Source: Desulfotignum sp.
Lineage (GTDB): Bacteria > Desulfobacterota > Desulfobacteria > Desulfobacterales > Desulfobacteraceae
Direction: 5' to 3'
NCBI GenBank assembly: GCA_021737695.1
Contig: JAIPDL010000002.1
Coordinates: forward strand, 1 to 64,000
DNA: 64,000 nt
Below are positions 38,427 to 47,958 of the stretch, in pieces (position 1 is the first letter of the stretch; each line of letters opens with the position of its first letter). The notes under the pieces were generated by a model. The model made no database searches. It worked only from the letters and a program-made list of their open reading frames with translations, and was not told the origin of the DNA. Both the position numbers and the translations under genes were made by a program.

Positions 38427-39662
38427 ATGAACTCAACGCTCAAAATAGCCTTACTGTCTTATCGGAGCAACCCCCACTGTGGCGGCCAGGGGGTGTATAT
38501 CCGACACTTGAGCCGGGCATTGTCTGATTTAGGGCATCAGGTGGAGGTCATTGCCGGACCACCCGATCCCCAGCTCAACGGTCATACCCAACTGACCATG
38601 CTCCGGACCTTAGACCTGTACAACCCCAATGATCTGTTCCGCACCCCCAGTATTTCAGAACTTTCCGACTGGATCAACCTGATGGAATGGCTGGATGTGT
38701 GCACCATGGGATATCCGGAACCCTGGACCTTCGGCAAGCGGGTGGTGCGTCACTTGAAAGGCAGAGAATCGCGGTATGACATCATTCATGACAACCAGAG
38801 TCTGTCCTATGGCCTGCTGTCTTTGATGAAAAAAGTCCCGGTCACCGCCACCATTCACCACCCCATGACGGTGGATCGCCGGCTGGCAGTGAAAGCCACC
38901 CGGTCTTTTTACAAAAAAATCAAAGCGTTGCGATGGTATTCCTTTATCCAGATGCAAAAAAAAGTGGCCAGAAAACTGCCCAGGATCCTCACGGTTTCCG
39001 CCGTATCCAAACAGGATATTTCAACGGAATTTTCCATTCCTGAAAACCGGTTTTCCATCATTCCCAACGGCATAGATACCGCCAGTTTTCATCCCCTGGA
39101 AACCGTGAAAAAAATCAACAACCGAATTATTGTGACCAATTCGGCGGACACCCCACTGAAAGGGTTGTATCACCTGCTTTATGCCGTGAAAAACATTGTC
39201 AAAAAAAGACGGATCTCCCTGGTGGTCATCGGGTCCCCCAAAAAAAACGGCGGGGTTGAGCGGCTCATCCGGCAGCTGGACCTGGCCCCCTATATTGAAT
39301 TTACCGGGCGTATCAGTCAAACCCGGTTTTGCCTGGAATATGCCAAAGCCACTTTGGCGGTGGTACCTTCATTGTACGAAGGATTCGGACTGCCCGTGGG
39401 AGAAGCCATGGCCTGCCGGATTCCGGTGATCTGCACGACGGGCGGTGCATTGCCTGAAGTGGCCGGAGATGCGGCTGAGCTGGTTCCTCCGGGGGACAGT
39501 GCCGCCCTGGAAACAGCCATTCTCAAGCTTTTAGATGACCCGGCCCGGCAGGAAATCCTGGCCCAGAAAGGGTATGACCGGGTGATGGCCCATTTCACAT
39601 GGGAGGCCACAGCCCAAAAAACCGTCCAGGCATACAGAGACATTATCCATGATTACCATTGA
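38427..39662 (+). CDS. GT4-type glycosyltransferase beside tRNA-Arg
   Basis: A 411-residue GT-B enzyme beginning 12 bases after the tRNA. N-terminus LSYRSNPHCGGQGVYIRHLS, acceptor-domain THP-like ATIHHPMTVDR, linker ENRFSIIPNGID, donor region VTNSADTPLKGLYHLLYA and the donor motif PSLYEGFGLPVGEAMACRIPV. Glycosyltransferases with this exact start are common in delta-proteobacteria, next to a SAM methyltransferase, as here (14-base overlap). It is in the GC-rich core region and not part of the polysaccharide locus, so it may build a cell-envelope glycolipid. Acceptor unknown. Confidence 0.9.
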   Translation: MNSTLKIALLSYRSNPHCGGQGVYIRHLSRALSDLGHQVEVIAGPPDPQLNGHTQLTMLRTLDLYNPNDLFRTPSISELSDWINLMEWLDVCTMGYPEPWTFGKRVVRHLKGRESRYDIIHDNQSLSYGLLSLMKKVPVTATIHHPMTVDRRLAVKATRSFYKKIKALRWYSFIQMQKKVARKLPRILTVSAVSKQDISTEFSIPENRFSIIPNGIDTASFHPLETVKKINNRIIVTNSADTPLKGLYHLLYAVKNIVKKRRISLVVIGSPKKNGGVERLIRQLDLAPYIEFTGRISQTRFCLEYAKATLAVVPSLYEGFGLPVGEAMACRIPVICTTGGALPEVAGDAAELVPPGDSAALETAILKLLDDPARQEILAQKGYDRVMAHFTWEATAQKTVQAYRDIIHDYH

Positions 39663-40374
39663 TTTTGCCCGGCTTGATATCCGGCCCGGGGACCGGATCC
39701 TGGACATGGGGTGCGGCGAAGGCCGGCATATGGTTGAGGCCTGCCGGACGGAAAACACTGTGTGTATCGGAGCGGACTATGGATATGAAACCCTGAAAAC
39801 CACCCGGGAAAAACTGGCATTTCACCAGGCACTGAACGATCTGTCCTGCGCCCGGTTCGATTTGTCGTGCATGGATGTCACCCGCCTGCCGTTCAAAGAC
39901 AGCTGCATGGATGTGGTGATCTGTTCTGAAGTGCTGGAACATATCCCGGATGACGATGCTGCGATATCGGAACTGGTAAGGATTCTCAAACCCGGCCGGA
40001 TCCTGGCGGTCAGTGTGCCCCGGTTCTATCCGGAAAAAATCTGCTGGCATCTGTCGGATGACTATACCGCCGCAGACATGGGACATGTGAGAATCTACCG
40101 CAAAAACGATCTGGTGAAAAAAATCACTGACAACCACATGACCTTTTCAGGTGCCCATTTTGCCCACAGCATCCATACCCCTTACTGGTGGCTCAAATGC
40201 CTGGTGGGGGTGAACCGCAGCGATGCGTTTCTGGTGAACCTGTATCATCGAGTGCTGGTGTGGGATATGATGAAAAAACCCAAACTGACCCGGTTTCTGG
40301 ATCGATGGTTCAATCCGGTGCTGGGAAAAAGCCTGGTACTGTATTTCAGAAAACAAACATCTGGCCAAACATGA
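39649..40374 (+). CDS. Class I SAM methyltransferase
   Basis: A 241-residue Methyltransf_11 protein. Motif I is ILDMGCGEGRHMVEA, the acidic end GADYGYE, motif post-I DVVICSEVLEHIPDDDAA, and AVSVPRFYPE follows. The first eight residues are encoded within the upstream glycosyltransferase, so the two are translated together and probably act on the same product (for example methylation of a glycolipid). Substrate not known. It is convergent with the methyltransferase gene at 40429. Confidence 0.87.
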   Translation: MITIDFARLDIRPGDRILDMGCGEGRHMVEACRTENTVCIGADYGYETLKTTREKLAFHQALNDLSCARFDLSCMDVTRLPFKDSCMDVVICSEVLEHIPDDDAAISELVRILKPGRILAVSVPRFYPEKICWHLSDDYTAADMGHVRIYRKNDLVKKITDNHMTFSGAHFAHSIHTPYWWLKCLVGVNRSDAFLVNLYHRVLVWDMMKKPKLTRFLDRWFNPVLGKSLVLYFRKQTSGQT

Positions 40375-40428
40375 CCCGGCATAGATCCCGGGGTCTGTCG
40401 AAACGGCATGGGGTATGATTTTTCTTTG

Positions 40429-41052
40429 TCACACCGGTTTCTGCTGTAACACCCCCAGGGTATTTGTCATGGGAAGCTCCATATAATTGCTGGTTTTCAG
40501 GGCAATGTCATAGACCTGTCTGGGGGCCTGTCCGCCCCGGGCCGGATCCAGAAAAATATCGTGAAAAACCAGAAACCCATTGGCCATGATATGGGGAGAC
40601 CAGGTCAGAAAATCCTGATACACCGCATCAAACGAATGCCCCCCGTCAATAAATACCATGGATAACGGGGTGCGCCACATCTTGCCGGCCACAGCGGATG
40701 CGCAGACCATGGGAACCACATAATCTGCAAGACCGGCGGTTTCAATGGTTTTTAAAAAAACCGGGAACGTATTGATCCGTTTCATGGTTTTGTCGTACAG
40801 ATCCGGATCAAAATATTGCTCGCCGGGCTGCTGTTCTTCGGATCCGGTATGGTGATCAATGGAAAAAAGTGTGCTGTGGGTCTGTTTGCAGGCCGATCCG
40901 ATCACTGCAGCGGAAAGGCCGCAATAGGAACCGATCTCCAGAATGGGCCCCATGGGTGCGGCAGCCAAAGCCAGGTCATGAAGCCGCGTTGCTTCTTCAT
41001 CCGCCATAAATCCTTTGACGGCATGCAGGAAATCAAAATCCATTTTCGTCAT
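40429..41052 (-). CDS. Methyltransf_24-type SAM methyltransferase
   Basis: A 207-residue Rossmann-fold protein. LEIGSYCGLSAAVIGSACK is the SAM loop, FSIDHHTGSE follows, and VFIDGGHSFDAVYQDFLTW is the signature of this group (also seen in cephalosporin hydroxylase-like proteins). It starts inside the ftsK gene by 20 bases on the same strand, so it is coupled to ftsK expression. The role is unknown. It should not be taken as part of the polysaccharide locus. Confidence 0.8.
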   Translation of the reverse strand: MTKMDFDFLHAVKGFMADEEATRLHDLALAAAPMGPILEIGSYCGLSAAVIGSACKQTHSTLFSIDHHTGSEEQQPGEQYFDPDLYDKTMKRINTFPVFLKTIETAGLADYVVPMVCASAVAGKMWRTPLSMVFIDGGHSFDAVYQDFLTWSPHIMANGFLVFHDIFLDPARGGQAPRQVYDIALKTSNYMELPMTNTLGVLQQKPV

Positions 41053-43387
41053 AGTTTTTCACCAGGATCTCTCTGGGTTTGGTACCGATCTGGGGGCCGA
41101 TAATGCCCTCGTGTTCCATGATTTCAATAAGCCGGGCCGCCCGGTTATATCCAATGCGAAGCCGTCTTTGCACATAAGAGATGGAGGCCTGGCCGGACTG
41201 GGTGACCACGGCCACGGCCTCATCATATTTTTCATCATAATCGGCGTCATCAAATTCTCTTGTTTCCTCCTCGTCATCCCCTTTGGTGACATTTTCATCA
41301 TATTCCGGGGTGCGCTGCTCTTTGAGAAAACCGGTGATTTTGGCAATTTCCTTTTCAGATATATACGCCCCCTGAATCCGCATGAGTTTTCCGGTCCCGG
41401 GCGGGCAGAACAGCATGTCCCCGTTCCCTAAAAGGCTTTCAGCCCCGCCCTGGTCCATGATGATCCGGCCGTCGATCTTGGAGGAGACCTGGAAAGAGAT
41501 CCGGGTGGGGAAATTGGCCTTGATGGTGCCGGTGAGCACATCCGCGGACGGCCGCTGGGTGGCGATGATAATATGAATACCTGCGGCCCGGGCCATCTGG
41601 GCCAGCCGGGTCAAAGCAAACTCCACATCCTTGGATGCCACCATCATCAGATCCGACAGCTCATCCACAATCACCACAATATAGGGAAGCGGTTCTGAAT
41701 CCGGCAGATCGGCGTCAGTCTCGTGTTCCGGATCATCCATTGTCTGGCCGGATCGGGATCGATTTTTTTCCCGGACCATCTCATTGTACTGAGCCAGGTT
41801 CCGCAGCCCGTTTTCCTCCAGCAGCTCATACCGTCGCTCCATCTCTTTCACGGCCCAGAAAAGGGCGTTGGTGGCTTTTTTCATGTCCGTGACCACCGGG
41901 GAAATCAAATGGGGAATATCGTTGTAAACCGAAAGCTCGATGCGTTTGGGATCGATCATGATGAACTTGACATCATCCGGGGTCGCCTTGTACAACAGGC
42001 TGATGATCATGGCGTTGAGGCCCACGCTTTTACCGGTGCCCGTGGCACCGGCAATGAGCAGATGGGGCATCTTGTCCATCTTGGTGATCACCGGCCGCCC
42101 CATGAGATCCTTGCCTAAGCCCAAAGTGAGCATGGAATCCGACTGGATGAAATCCTTGGATGCGACCATTTCCCGGAGGTTCACCATTTCCCGTTCGTCA
42201 TTGGGAATTTCGATGCCCACCACATCCCGGCCCGGGATGGGAGCCACGATCCGGATGCTCACCGCGCTCAGGGCCAGGGCCAGATCATCGGAAAGTCCGG
42301 TGATTTTAGACAGCTTGATTCCCGGGGCCGGCCGGTATTCAAATGTGGTGATCACAGGTCCCGGCAGAATTTCCACCACATCGCCCTTGACATTGAAATC
42401 ATTGAGTTTGGTTTCCAGAATCCGGGCCTTTTGCTGCAGTTTATCCGTATCGATTTCCCGCCGGATCTTGACTTTTTCCTCCAGAAAATTGATGGGCGGC
42501 AGCTTGAACGCTTCCGGCTGCCGGATATCTGCCAGCACGTGGTCTGATACATATTCAGTGGTATCGACCTGAGGGGCCACAATGGTCGGAGAAAACACAT
42601 CATCCAGGTCAATGGCATCATGCTCGTCTTGATTGCCGGCACCTTTTGAATTTGCCGCATCCGGATGCGGCAGATCCGCTTCCGATTGTGAAGCATCGGT
42701 TGACGTATGATTCTGGATCAAGGCCCTGGGCATATCCATGGTCATTGAACGGGCCTCACGCGCCATTCGATAGGATTGCCATCCAGATTTCATCTGTTCG
42801 ATCCCCTGCCCCAGATAACCAGAAAATTGTTTCAATTCCCGGAAAATGACCGCCGCCAGAACTGATGTTTTCTGATACACCATTCGGCCCAGCGTCACCA
42901 TGGAAATGCCGGTGGCGAAAATAAATCCGATCACCGCAAAAAACACCAGAACAATCATACATCCCAGAGAATTGACATAAGTCAGAAGAAATCCGGCCAC
43001 GGTACTGCCGATCCACCCGCCGGCCGGCACCAGCGTGCCGGAAAACGCATATGCATCCCTGAACAGAAAAAAACCGGCCCCGGTACAGATCATCAGAATA
43101 ATGCCACCGGCCGGGGTCAGCCACATGACCCGAAAGGATTTTTCCTTGATATACCACAGGGTGATCAATGCCAGAATCACGGGAATCCAGAACGCCCCCA
43201 CCCCAAACAGAAAAACAAAAAAACCGGCCACATGGGCGCCCACCAGGCCAAACAGATTGTGAATACCGGTTGGCACGATCAAAGGATCATTGCCGATGGC
43301 CGGATCCTGGGCATGAAAGGAAAACAGGCTGACTGCAAAAAAAACGATCAAAAACAGCAGCAGCAGTGAAATCAGTTCTTTTTTCAT
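41033..43387 (-). CDS. ftsK: DNA translocase FtsK/SpoIIIE
   Basis: A 784-residue septal DNA pump. Four to five N-terminal membrane segments (residues 1-165), a short linker (about 200-270), the alpha/beta motor with Walker A AGATGTGKSVGLNAM and Walker B IVVIVDELSDLMM, the conserved IIATQRPSADVLTG, and the C-terminal gamma winged helix (SYVQRRLRIGYNRAARLIE) that reads KOPS-like sequences. The short linker is like SpoIIIE, not the long E. coli form. The start overlaps the rnj stop by four bases. Confidence 0.97.
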   Translation of the reverse strand: MKKELISLLLLFLIVFFAVSLFSFHAQDPAIGNDPLIVPTGIHNLFGLVGAHVAGFFVFLFGVGAFWIPVILALITLWYIKEKSFRVMWLTPAGGIILMICTGAGFFLFRDAYAFSGTLVPAGGWIGSTVAGFLLTYVNSLGCMIVLVFFAVIGFIFATGISMVTLGRMVYQKTSVLAAVIFRELKQFSGYLGQGIEQMKSGWQSYRMAREARSMTMDMPRALIQNHTSTDASQSEADLPHPDAANSKGAGNQDEHDAIDLDDVFSPTIVAPQVDTTEYVSDHVLADIRQPEAFKLPPINFLEEKVKIRREIDTDKLQQKARILETKLNDFNVKGDVVEILPGPVITTFEYRPAPGIKLSKITGLSDDLALALSAVSIRIVAPIPGRDVVGIEIPNDEREMVNLREMVASKDFIQSDSMLTLGLGKDLMGRPVITKMDKMPHLLIAGATGTGKSVGLNAMIISLLYKATPDDVKFIMIDPKRIELSVYNDIPHLISPVVTDMKKATNALFWAVKEMERRYELLEENGLRNLAQYNEMVREKNRSRSGQTMDDPEHETDADLPDSEPLPYIVVIVDELSDLMMVASKDVEFALTRLAQMARAAGIHIIIATQRPSADVLTGTIKANFPTRISFQVSSKIDGRIIMDQGGAESLLGNGDMLFCPPGTGKLMRIQGAYISEKEIAKITGFLKEQRTPEYDENVTKGDDEEETREFDDADYDEKYDEAVAVVTQSGQASISYVQRRLRIGYNRAARLIEIMEHEGIIGPQIGTKPREILVKNYDENGF

Positions 43388-45033
43388 ACTTCAATAATGA
43401 CAGGTACAATGAGGGGCTTGCGGTTGATGGTATAGGAAAAATATTGTTTCAACGCCTTTTTGAGACGGGCGCGAATCAATTCCACCCGGGAATCCATCCC
43501 GGCTTCAATTTCTTCCACAATCTCCAGAATCACACACTGGGCATCATCCACCAGGTGCCCGGTGGCAGAATCAAACACAAACCCTTTGGAAATCAGTTCC
43601 GGACCATACAGCACCACCCCGGTTTCCTCATCAATGATCATGGTCACCACCACCAGCCCGCCTTCGGACAACTCCCGCCGTTCTTTGAGAACGCTCCGGC
43701 CCACATCGCCGATGCCTTTGCCGTCCACCATGATCCGGCCGGTGTGCACCTGGCCATGGATACGTCCGCCTTTATGATCAAACACAATCACCTGTCCGTC
43801 TTCCGCCACCAGCACATGCTCTCGAGGAATTCCCATTTTTTCCGCCAGCCGGGCATGGATCACCAGATGCCGGTATTCACCGTGGATGGGAATGAAATAG
43901 TCGGGCTTGGTCAGTGTCAGCATGAGTTTGAGCTCTTCCTGGTGGGCATGCCCGGACGCGTGAATGTCCGCGGATTTGGAATAAAACACATCCGCGCCCC
44001 GGCGATACAGCTTGTTGATGATATTGGCGATGGCTTTTTCATTGCCGGGAATATGCTTGGAAGACAGGATCACATTGTCCCCTTTTTTAATGCGGATGTG
44101 TTTGTGAACTCCCGATGCCATTCGTACCAGGGCAGACATGGGTTCCCCCTGGCTCCCGGTGGTGATGATCAATACCTTGTCGTCTGGCATATTTTTAATC
44201 TGTTTGATGTCCATTATCGTATCCGGCGGGCAGGATATATGGCCCAGCTTGACCGCCACGGCAACGATCTGCTCCATGGACCGGCCGTTGAACACCACTT
44301 TGCGCCCGTTTTTCACGGCAATATCGATCACCTGCTGGATCCGGAACACATTGGAGGCGAACAAGGTCACAATCACCCGGCCCCGGGCCGCAAAAATCAC
44401 TTTTCCCAGATTCTTGGCCACCTCCTGTTCCGACATGGTATACCCTTCCACTTCCACATTGGTGGAGTCAGAAAGCAAGGCCAGAACCCCTTTTTCCCCG
44501 TATCGGGCAAAAGATGACAGATCCGTATTTTTCAAGGGATCTGTGTTATGACTGATCCGAAAATCCCCGGTATGAATCACCACCCCTTCCGGGGTCTGGA
44601 TGGCCAGGCCCACGCCTTCGATGGTGGAATGACTCACCCGGATAAACTCGATTTCAAACGGGTCCATGGACAGGGTCTCGCCCGGATTGACCACGTTGAG
44701 ATCCACCCGGGTGTTGAGCTCAAATTCCACCAGTTTGTTTCTGACAATTTCCAGGGTAAAGGCCGTGCCATAGACCGGAATCCGGATTTCCTTCAACAGA
44801 TAGGGCAACGCCCCGATATGGTCTTCATGGGCATGGGTGATGATGATACCGTGAATTTTGCTGCGATTTTCCCGGATATAATCCATGGCCGGGATCACGA
44901 TATCCACTCCCAGCATGTAATCTTCCGGAAACATAAGGCCCGCATCGATGATGAACATGGCATCGTCATATTCCACCACCATCATGTTCAGGCCGATTTC
45001 TCCCAGCCCGCCCAATGGTATTAATTTAAGCAT
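43384..45033 (-). CDS. rnj: Ribonuclease J
   Basis: A 549-residue beta-CASP metallo-beta-lactamase. Motif 2 is THAHEDHIG (His67, His69, Asp71, His72), with GGLGEIGLNM at the N-terminus, GDFRISHN, the beta-CASP region with VVFNGRSM and TTGSQGEPMSAL, SGHAHQEEL, and PIHGEYRHL. It processes and degrades RNA with endonuclease and 5'-3' exonuclease activity. No RNase E is in the window. Transcribed with the small gene upstream and ftsK downstream. Confidence 0.96.
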   Translation of the reverse strand: MLKLIPLGGLGEIGLNMMVVEYDDAMFIIDAGLMFPEDYMLGVDIVIPAMDYIRENRSKIHGIIITHAHEDHIGALPYLLKEIRIPVYGTAFTLEIVRNKLVEFELNTRVDLNVVNPGETLSMDPFEIEFIRVSHSTIEGVGLAIQTPEGVVIHTGDFRISHNTDPLKNTDLSSFARYGEKGVLALLSDSTNVEVEGYTMSEQEVAKNLGKVIFAARGRVIVTLFASNVFRIQQVIDIAVKNGRKVVFNGRSMEQIVAVAVKLGHISCPPDTIMDIKQIKNMPDDKVLIITTGSQGEPMSALVRMASGVHKHIRIKKGDNVILSSKHIPGNEKAIANIINKLYRRGADVFYSKSADIHASGHAHQEELKLMLTLTKPDYFIPIHGEYRHLVIHARLAEKMGIPREHVLVAEDGQVIVFDHKGGRIHGQVHTGRIMVDGKGIGDVGRSVLKERRELSEGGLVVVTMIIDEETGVVLYGPELISKGFVFDSATGHLVDDAQCVILEIVEEIEAGMDSRVELIRARLKKALKQYFSYTINRKPLIVPVIIEV

Positions 45034-45051
45034 GTGACTTCCAATATATTT

Positions 45052-45384
45052 TTAAATGCGAATGTCCAGCTTTTCAAGAATGGCATCGGTCTGATCAATC
45101 AACCAGTTCCGTTGATCTCTTGTGGCATAGGCCATGCAGTCGCATCGGATCTGTTTTTGGGTTCTGACCAGCAGTTCACAGGCCAGTGAGCTCTGCTCCA
45201 GTTTCAGGGCAAACACATGGGGCGCACAATCCCTGTGATCTGCCTGAACAGGTGTGAGCACTTCTTTTTCCAGGGGCAGCCAGTAGATTCCCACAATCCC
45301 GGCCACCCGGGTGTATTCATCCAGGTATTCCTTTAACCGGTCATAATCCTGGGGCCGCAACCCGTCTATAACATATTGTTTCAT
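45052..45384 (-). CDS. Conserved small protein of unknown function
   Basis: A 110-residue protein from ATG 45384; the track starts at GTG 45402, and neither has a clear ribosome-binding site. It is soluble, begins KQYVIDGLRPQDYDRLKEYL, and has a CDC pair in IRCDCMAYATRDQ plus two other cysteines. It resembles uncharacterised proteins next to rnj in delta-proteobacteria (memory, not checked). The 19-base gap to rnj and the shared direction suggest cotranscription. No function can be assigned. Confidence 0.7.
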   Translation of the reverse strand: MKQYVIDGLRPQDYDRLKEYLDEYTRVAGIVGIYWLPLEKEVLTPVQADHRDCAPHVFALKLEQSSLACELLVRTQKQIRCDCMAYATRDQRNWLIDQTDAILEKLDIRI

Positions 45385-45532
45385 AACAGTGTTAAATACC
45401 ACAGATGTATCAATCGTTGCAACGGGTTTATCAGATCATCCTTGCAGGAGGAGCCGCTTCGGGAGAGTGCCGCCCCTGTCGGGGTGCCAAATGGACCTAT
45501 GCATGAAATGTGACCTTTGTTTACCCCTGCCA

Positions 45533-46429
45533 TCATCGACTAGTGCCGGGCGGTGCCGGCCGGTGCAATGCCAGAAAATTGCCGCCCACCACCAGGATGA
45601 GCCCGGCGATGGCGGAAAAACTCCAGACATAGCCTTCAACAAAAGAAGAGATGATCAGCGCCACCACCGGAACCACCATGATGCTGTAAGAGGCCTTGTC
45701 CGCCCCCAGAGAACGGATCAGGGTCAGATAACTGGTAAAAGCGATAATGGAACCAAAAACCGCCAGGTAAAACAGGGAAGTTACATAGGGCAGGGTCATG
45801 GAAAAATCAAAGGATTTGCCAAGAATCAAAGCCAGAATCGCCAGGGCCAGGGCGCCATACCCCATGCCAAAGGCATTGGCCTGAATCACCGGGATATCAG
45901 CTCTGGAATTTCGGGCGGATGTGATGTTTCCCAAAGACGCCAGCAGCACGCTGGAAAATCCAAAAGCGATCCCCAGCAGATTTTTGTCCGTCAGGTCAAA
46001 GGATTCAATTTCATGCATGAAAATCAGACCGATCCCTACAATCCCGACGGCAGCCCCCACCACCATTTTCCGTTCCACCGGGGCCCCGAGAAACAATGCC
46101 CCGTTGGCAATGTTCAGAAACACAATCGAAGAAAACAGCACCGCCACCAGGCCCGAGGTGAGATACACTTCCGCCACATACACCAGCCAGTAGTTCACGG
46201 AAAATAAAAGCAGGCCCAGCAATGCCATAAAACCATGGTCTTTGAATGAAAACTTCAAAGACAGCCCCCGCAACTTGCAGAACACCAGCAGAATCACCGA
46301 GGACAAAGCAAACCGGTACACCACCGACACCATGGGGTCCACGGTCCCCAGCTGGAATTTAATGCCGATCCAGGTGGAACCCCAGATGATAATGGTCAAC
46401 ACATAAAGCAGGCTGTCTTTCATGGACAT
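45533..46429 (-). CDS. EamA/DMT-family transporter
   Basis: A 298-residue protein with ten hydrophobic helices arranged as two EamA repeats. The first begins LTIIWGSTWIGIKFQLG; the second contains GNITSARNSRADIP and the conserved end region. The family exports or imports amino acids, nucleotides or other small metabolites. The direction and substrate here are unknown. It follows the DUF554 gene after a few bases, and the latter follows purQ, so all may be in one operon. Confidence 0.9.
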   Translation of the reverse strand: MSMKDSLLYVLTIIIWGSTWIGIKFQLGTVDPMVSVVYRFALSSVILLVFCKLRGLSLKFSFKDHGFMALLGLLLFSVNYWLVYVAEVYLTSGLVAVLFSSIVFLNIANGALFLGAPVERKMVVGAAVGIVGIGLIFMHEIESFDLTDKNLLGIAFGFSSVLLASLGNITSARNSRADIPVIQANAFGMGYGALALAILALILGKSFDFSMTLPYVTSLFYLAVFGSIIAFTSYLTLIRSLGADKASYSIMVVPVVALIISSFVEGYVWSFSAIAGLILVVGGNFLALHRPAPPGTSR

Positions 46430-46435
46430 GGGTGA

Positions 46436-47128
46436 TTACGCCACTCCCGGCAATCCCTGGATCACAAACCAGATCAATGGAATAAAAATAGCGGGAAGCA
46501 TGTTCCCCACCTTGATTTTTTTTTCTCTGAGCATGTTCATACCGATCCCCAGAATCAACAGACCGCCCACCCCGGACATCTGGGCGATCACCGCCGGCAC
46601 CAGCAAGGGTTTGAGCACTGTGGCCAGCAAAGTAATGGATCCCTGGTAAAGCAGCACCGGCACCGCAGAGAACAGCACCCCCATGCCCAGAGACGAGCTT
46701 AAGATGATGCTCACAATCCCGTCCAGGCAGGATTTGGCAAACAAGGTGGCATGGTTGCCGGACAACCCGCTTTCCAGAGATCCGACAATGGCCATGGAAC
46801 CCACACAATAGATCAAAGAGGCCGTGACAAATCCCTGGGCAAACCCGCCGCTGCCTTTTGTGAATTTTTTTTCCAGAAATTTTCCCAGCCGTTCCAGCCG
46901 GTTTTCGATGCCGATCCATTCGCCCGCAAGGGCCCCGATGGCCAGAGAAATAATGATCACCAGAAGATCATCACAGACAATAGCGGTTTTCAGGCCCACC
47001 AAAAGCACAGCCAGGCCCACGGCCTGCATCACGGTCTGGTTGTAGCGGTCCGGAATGCCGTTTTTAAACAACAGCCCCACCAGGCCACCCGCAATAATGG
47101 CCACACAGTTGACAATGGTCCCCAGCAT
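46436..47128 (-). CDS. DUF554 family membrane protein
   Basis: A 230-residue protein with seven or so membrane segments. The start MLGTIVNCVAIIAGGLVGLL and the central YCVGSMAIVGSLESGLSGNH with LDGIVSIILSSSLGMGV are the hallmarks of DUF554 (YqgA-like). The function is not established; it is a probable transporter. It lies five bases after purQ and seven before the EamA gene, which suggests cotranscription with both. Confidence 0.92.
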   Translation of the reverse strand: MLGTIVNCVAIIAGGLVGLLFKNGIPDRYNQTVMQAVGLAVLLVGLKTAIVCDDLLVIIISLAIGALAGEWIGIENRLERLGKFLEKKFTKGSGGFAQGFVTASLIYCVGSMAIVGSLESGLSGNHATLFAKSCLDGIVSIILSSSLGMGVLFSAVPVLLYQGSITLLATVLKPLLVPAVIAQMSGVGGLLILGIGMNMLREKKIKVGNMLPAIFIPLIWFVIQGLPGVA

Positions 47129-47133
47129 GATAT

Positions 47134-47958
47134 TTAAAAGAACCTTTCCCGGATGTGAGCCACCCCGTTTTGAAACAAACGGATACCAATGGTTTCTTCT
47201 GCACCGAATGCCTGACCTTCACGCTGGCGCTGTTGTTTTCTGCGGGTCCAGTCCGGATGATTGGTCACATGATTATAGGCTTCCGGATGAGGCATGAGCC
47301 CGAAGATCTTTCCGGTGGGATCACAGATGCCGGCAATGTCGTACAGCGACCCGTTGGGGTTGAAGGGAAACACCCCGCCGGCGGGACTGCCCGTTGCATC
47401 GGCATATTGGAACACCACCTGGCCGTTGGCCTGCAAAGAGGCCAGCACGGCCGGTTCGGCAATGAACTTGCCCTCCCCGTGCCGCACGGGAAAATCCGCC
47501 TGGTCCATGCCTTTGGTAAACACACACGGACTTTCAGGATTGGCGGTCAGATGGACCCACTGGTCCCTGAAATTACCGCAGTCATTATAGGTGATGGCCA
47601 CGGAACGCCGGGTGTAGTTTTTGTCCAGTCCCGGCAGAAGCCCGGTATTCACCAGTGCCTGGAATCCATTGCAGATACCGATGATCAGTTTTCCCGCATC
47701 CACAAAACCAAGCAGGTCTTTTCCGATATGGTTTTTAAGTTTCACTGCCTGAATCACACCGGCCCCGTGGTCATCCCCCCAGGAGAACCCGCCGCCGAAC
47801 GCCAGGATATGAAAATCCGCCAGATTCACGGTGCCGTCCACCAGAGAATTGATATGCACGCGATAAGGCCGGGCACCGGCCAGTTCAAAAGCCAGCGCGG
47901 TTTCATGGTCGCAGTTCAGTCCGAAACCTGTTAATATCAGTGCCTTCACCTGTGTCAT
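47134..47958 (-). CDS. purQ: FGAM synthase, glutaminase subunit
   Basis: A 274-residue class I glutamine amidotransferase, the ammonia-producing part of phosphoribosylformylglycinamidine synthase. It has the N-terminus ALILTGFGLNCDHETALAFELAGA, GGGFSWGDDHGAG, the nucleophile loop GICNGFQAL, and the His-Glu in LMPHPEA. It starts within the purL stop (ATGA overlap). It matches the C-terminal domain of the large proteobacterial PurL, but is a separate gene here. Confidence 0.93.
   Translation of the reverse strand: MTQVKALILTGFGLNCDHETALAFELAGARPYRVHINSLVDGTVNLADFHILAFGGGFSWGDDHGAGVIQAVKLKNHIGKDLLGFVDAGKLIIGICNGFQALVNTGLLPGLDKNYTRRSVAITYNDCGNFRDQWVHLTANPESPCVFTKGMDQADFPVRHGEGKFIAEPAVLASLQANGQVVFQYADATGSPAGGVFPFNPNGSLYDIAGICDPTGKIFGLMPHPEAYNHVTNHPDWTRRKQQRQREGQAFGAEETIGIRLFQNGVAHIRERFF

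Noticed and set aside
40375-40428. GACCC/GGGTC stem between convergent methyltransferase genes
   Set aside because: The stem is short, the loop long and no T-tract follows in a consistent position, so a terminator is not supported.
43366-44517. 383-residue plus-strand ORF
   Set aside because: Antisense to rnj, His/Gly-rich shadow composition.
45430-45520. GGAGAG and GTGCCAAATGGACC on the plus strand, reminiscent of part of a glycine aptamer
   Set aside because: The central GCCGAAGG-type part and the second half are missing, and no plus-strand gene follows. The gap (45403-45532) between the EamA and small rnj-linked genes shows only short inverted repeats.
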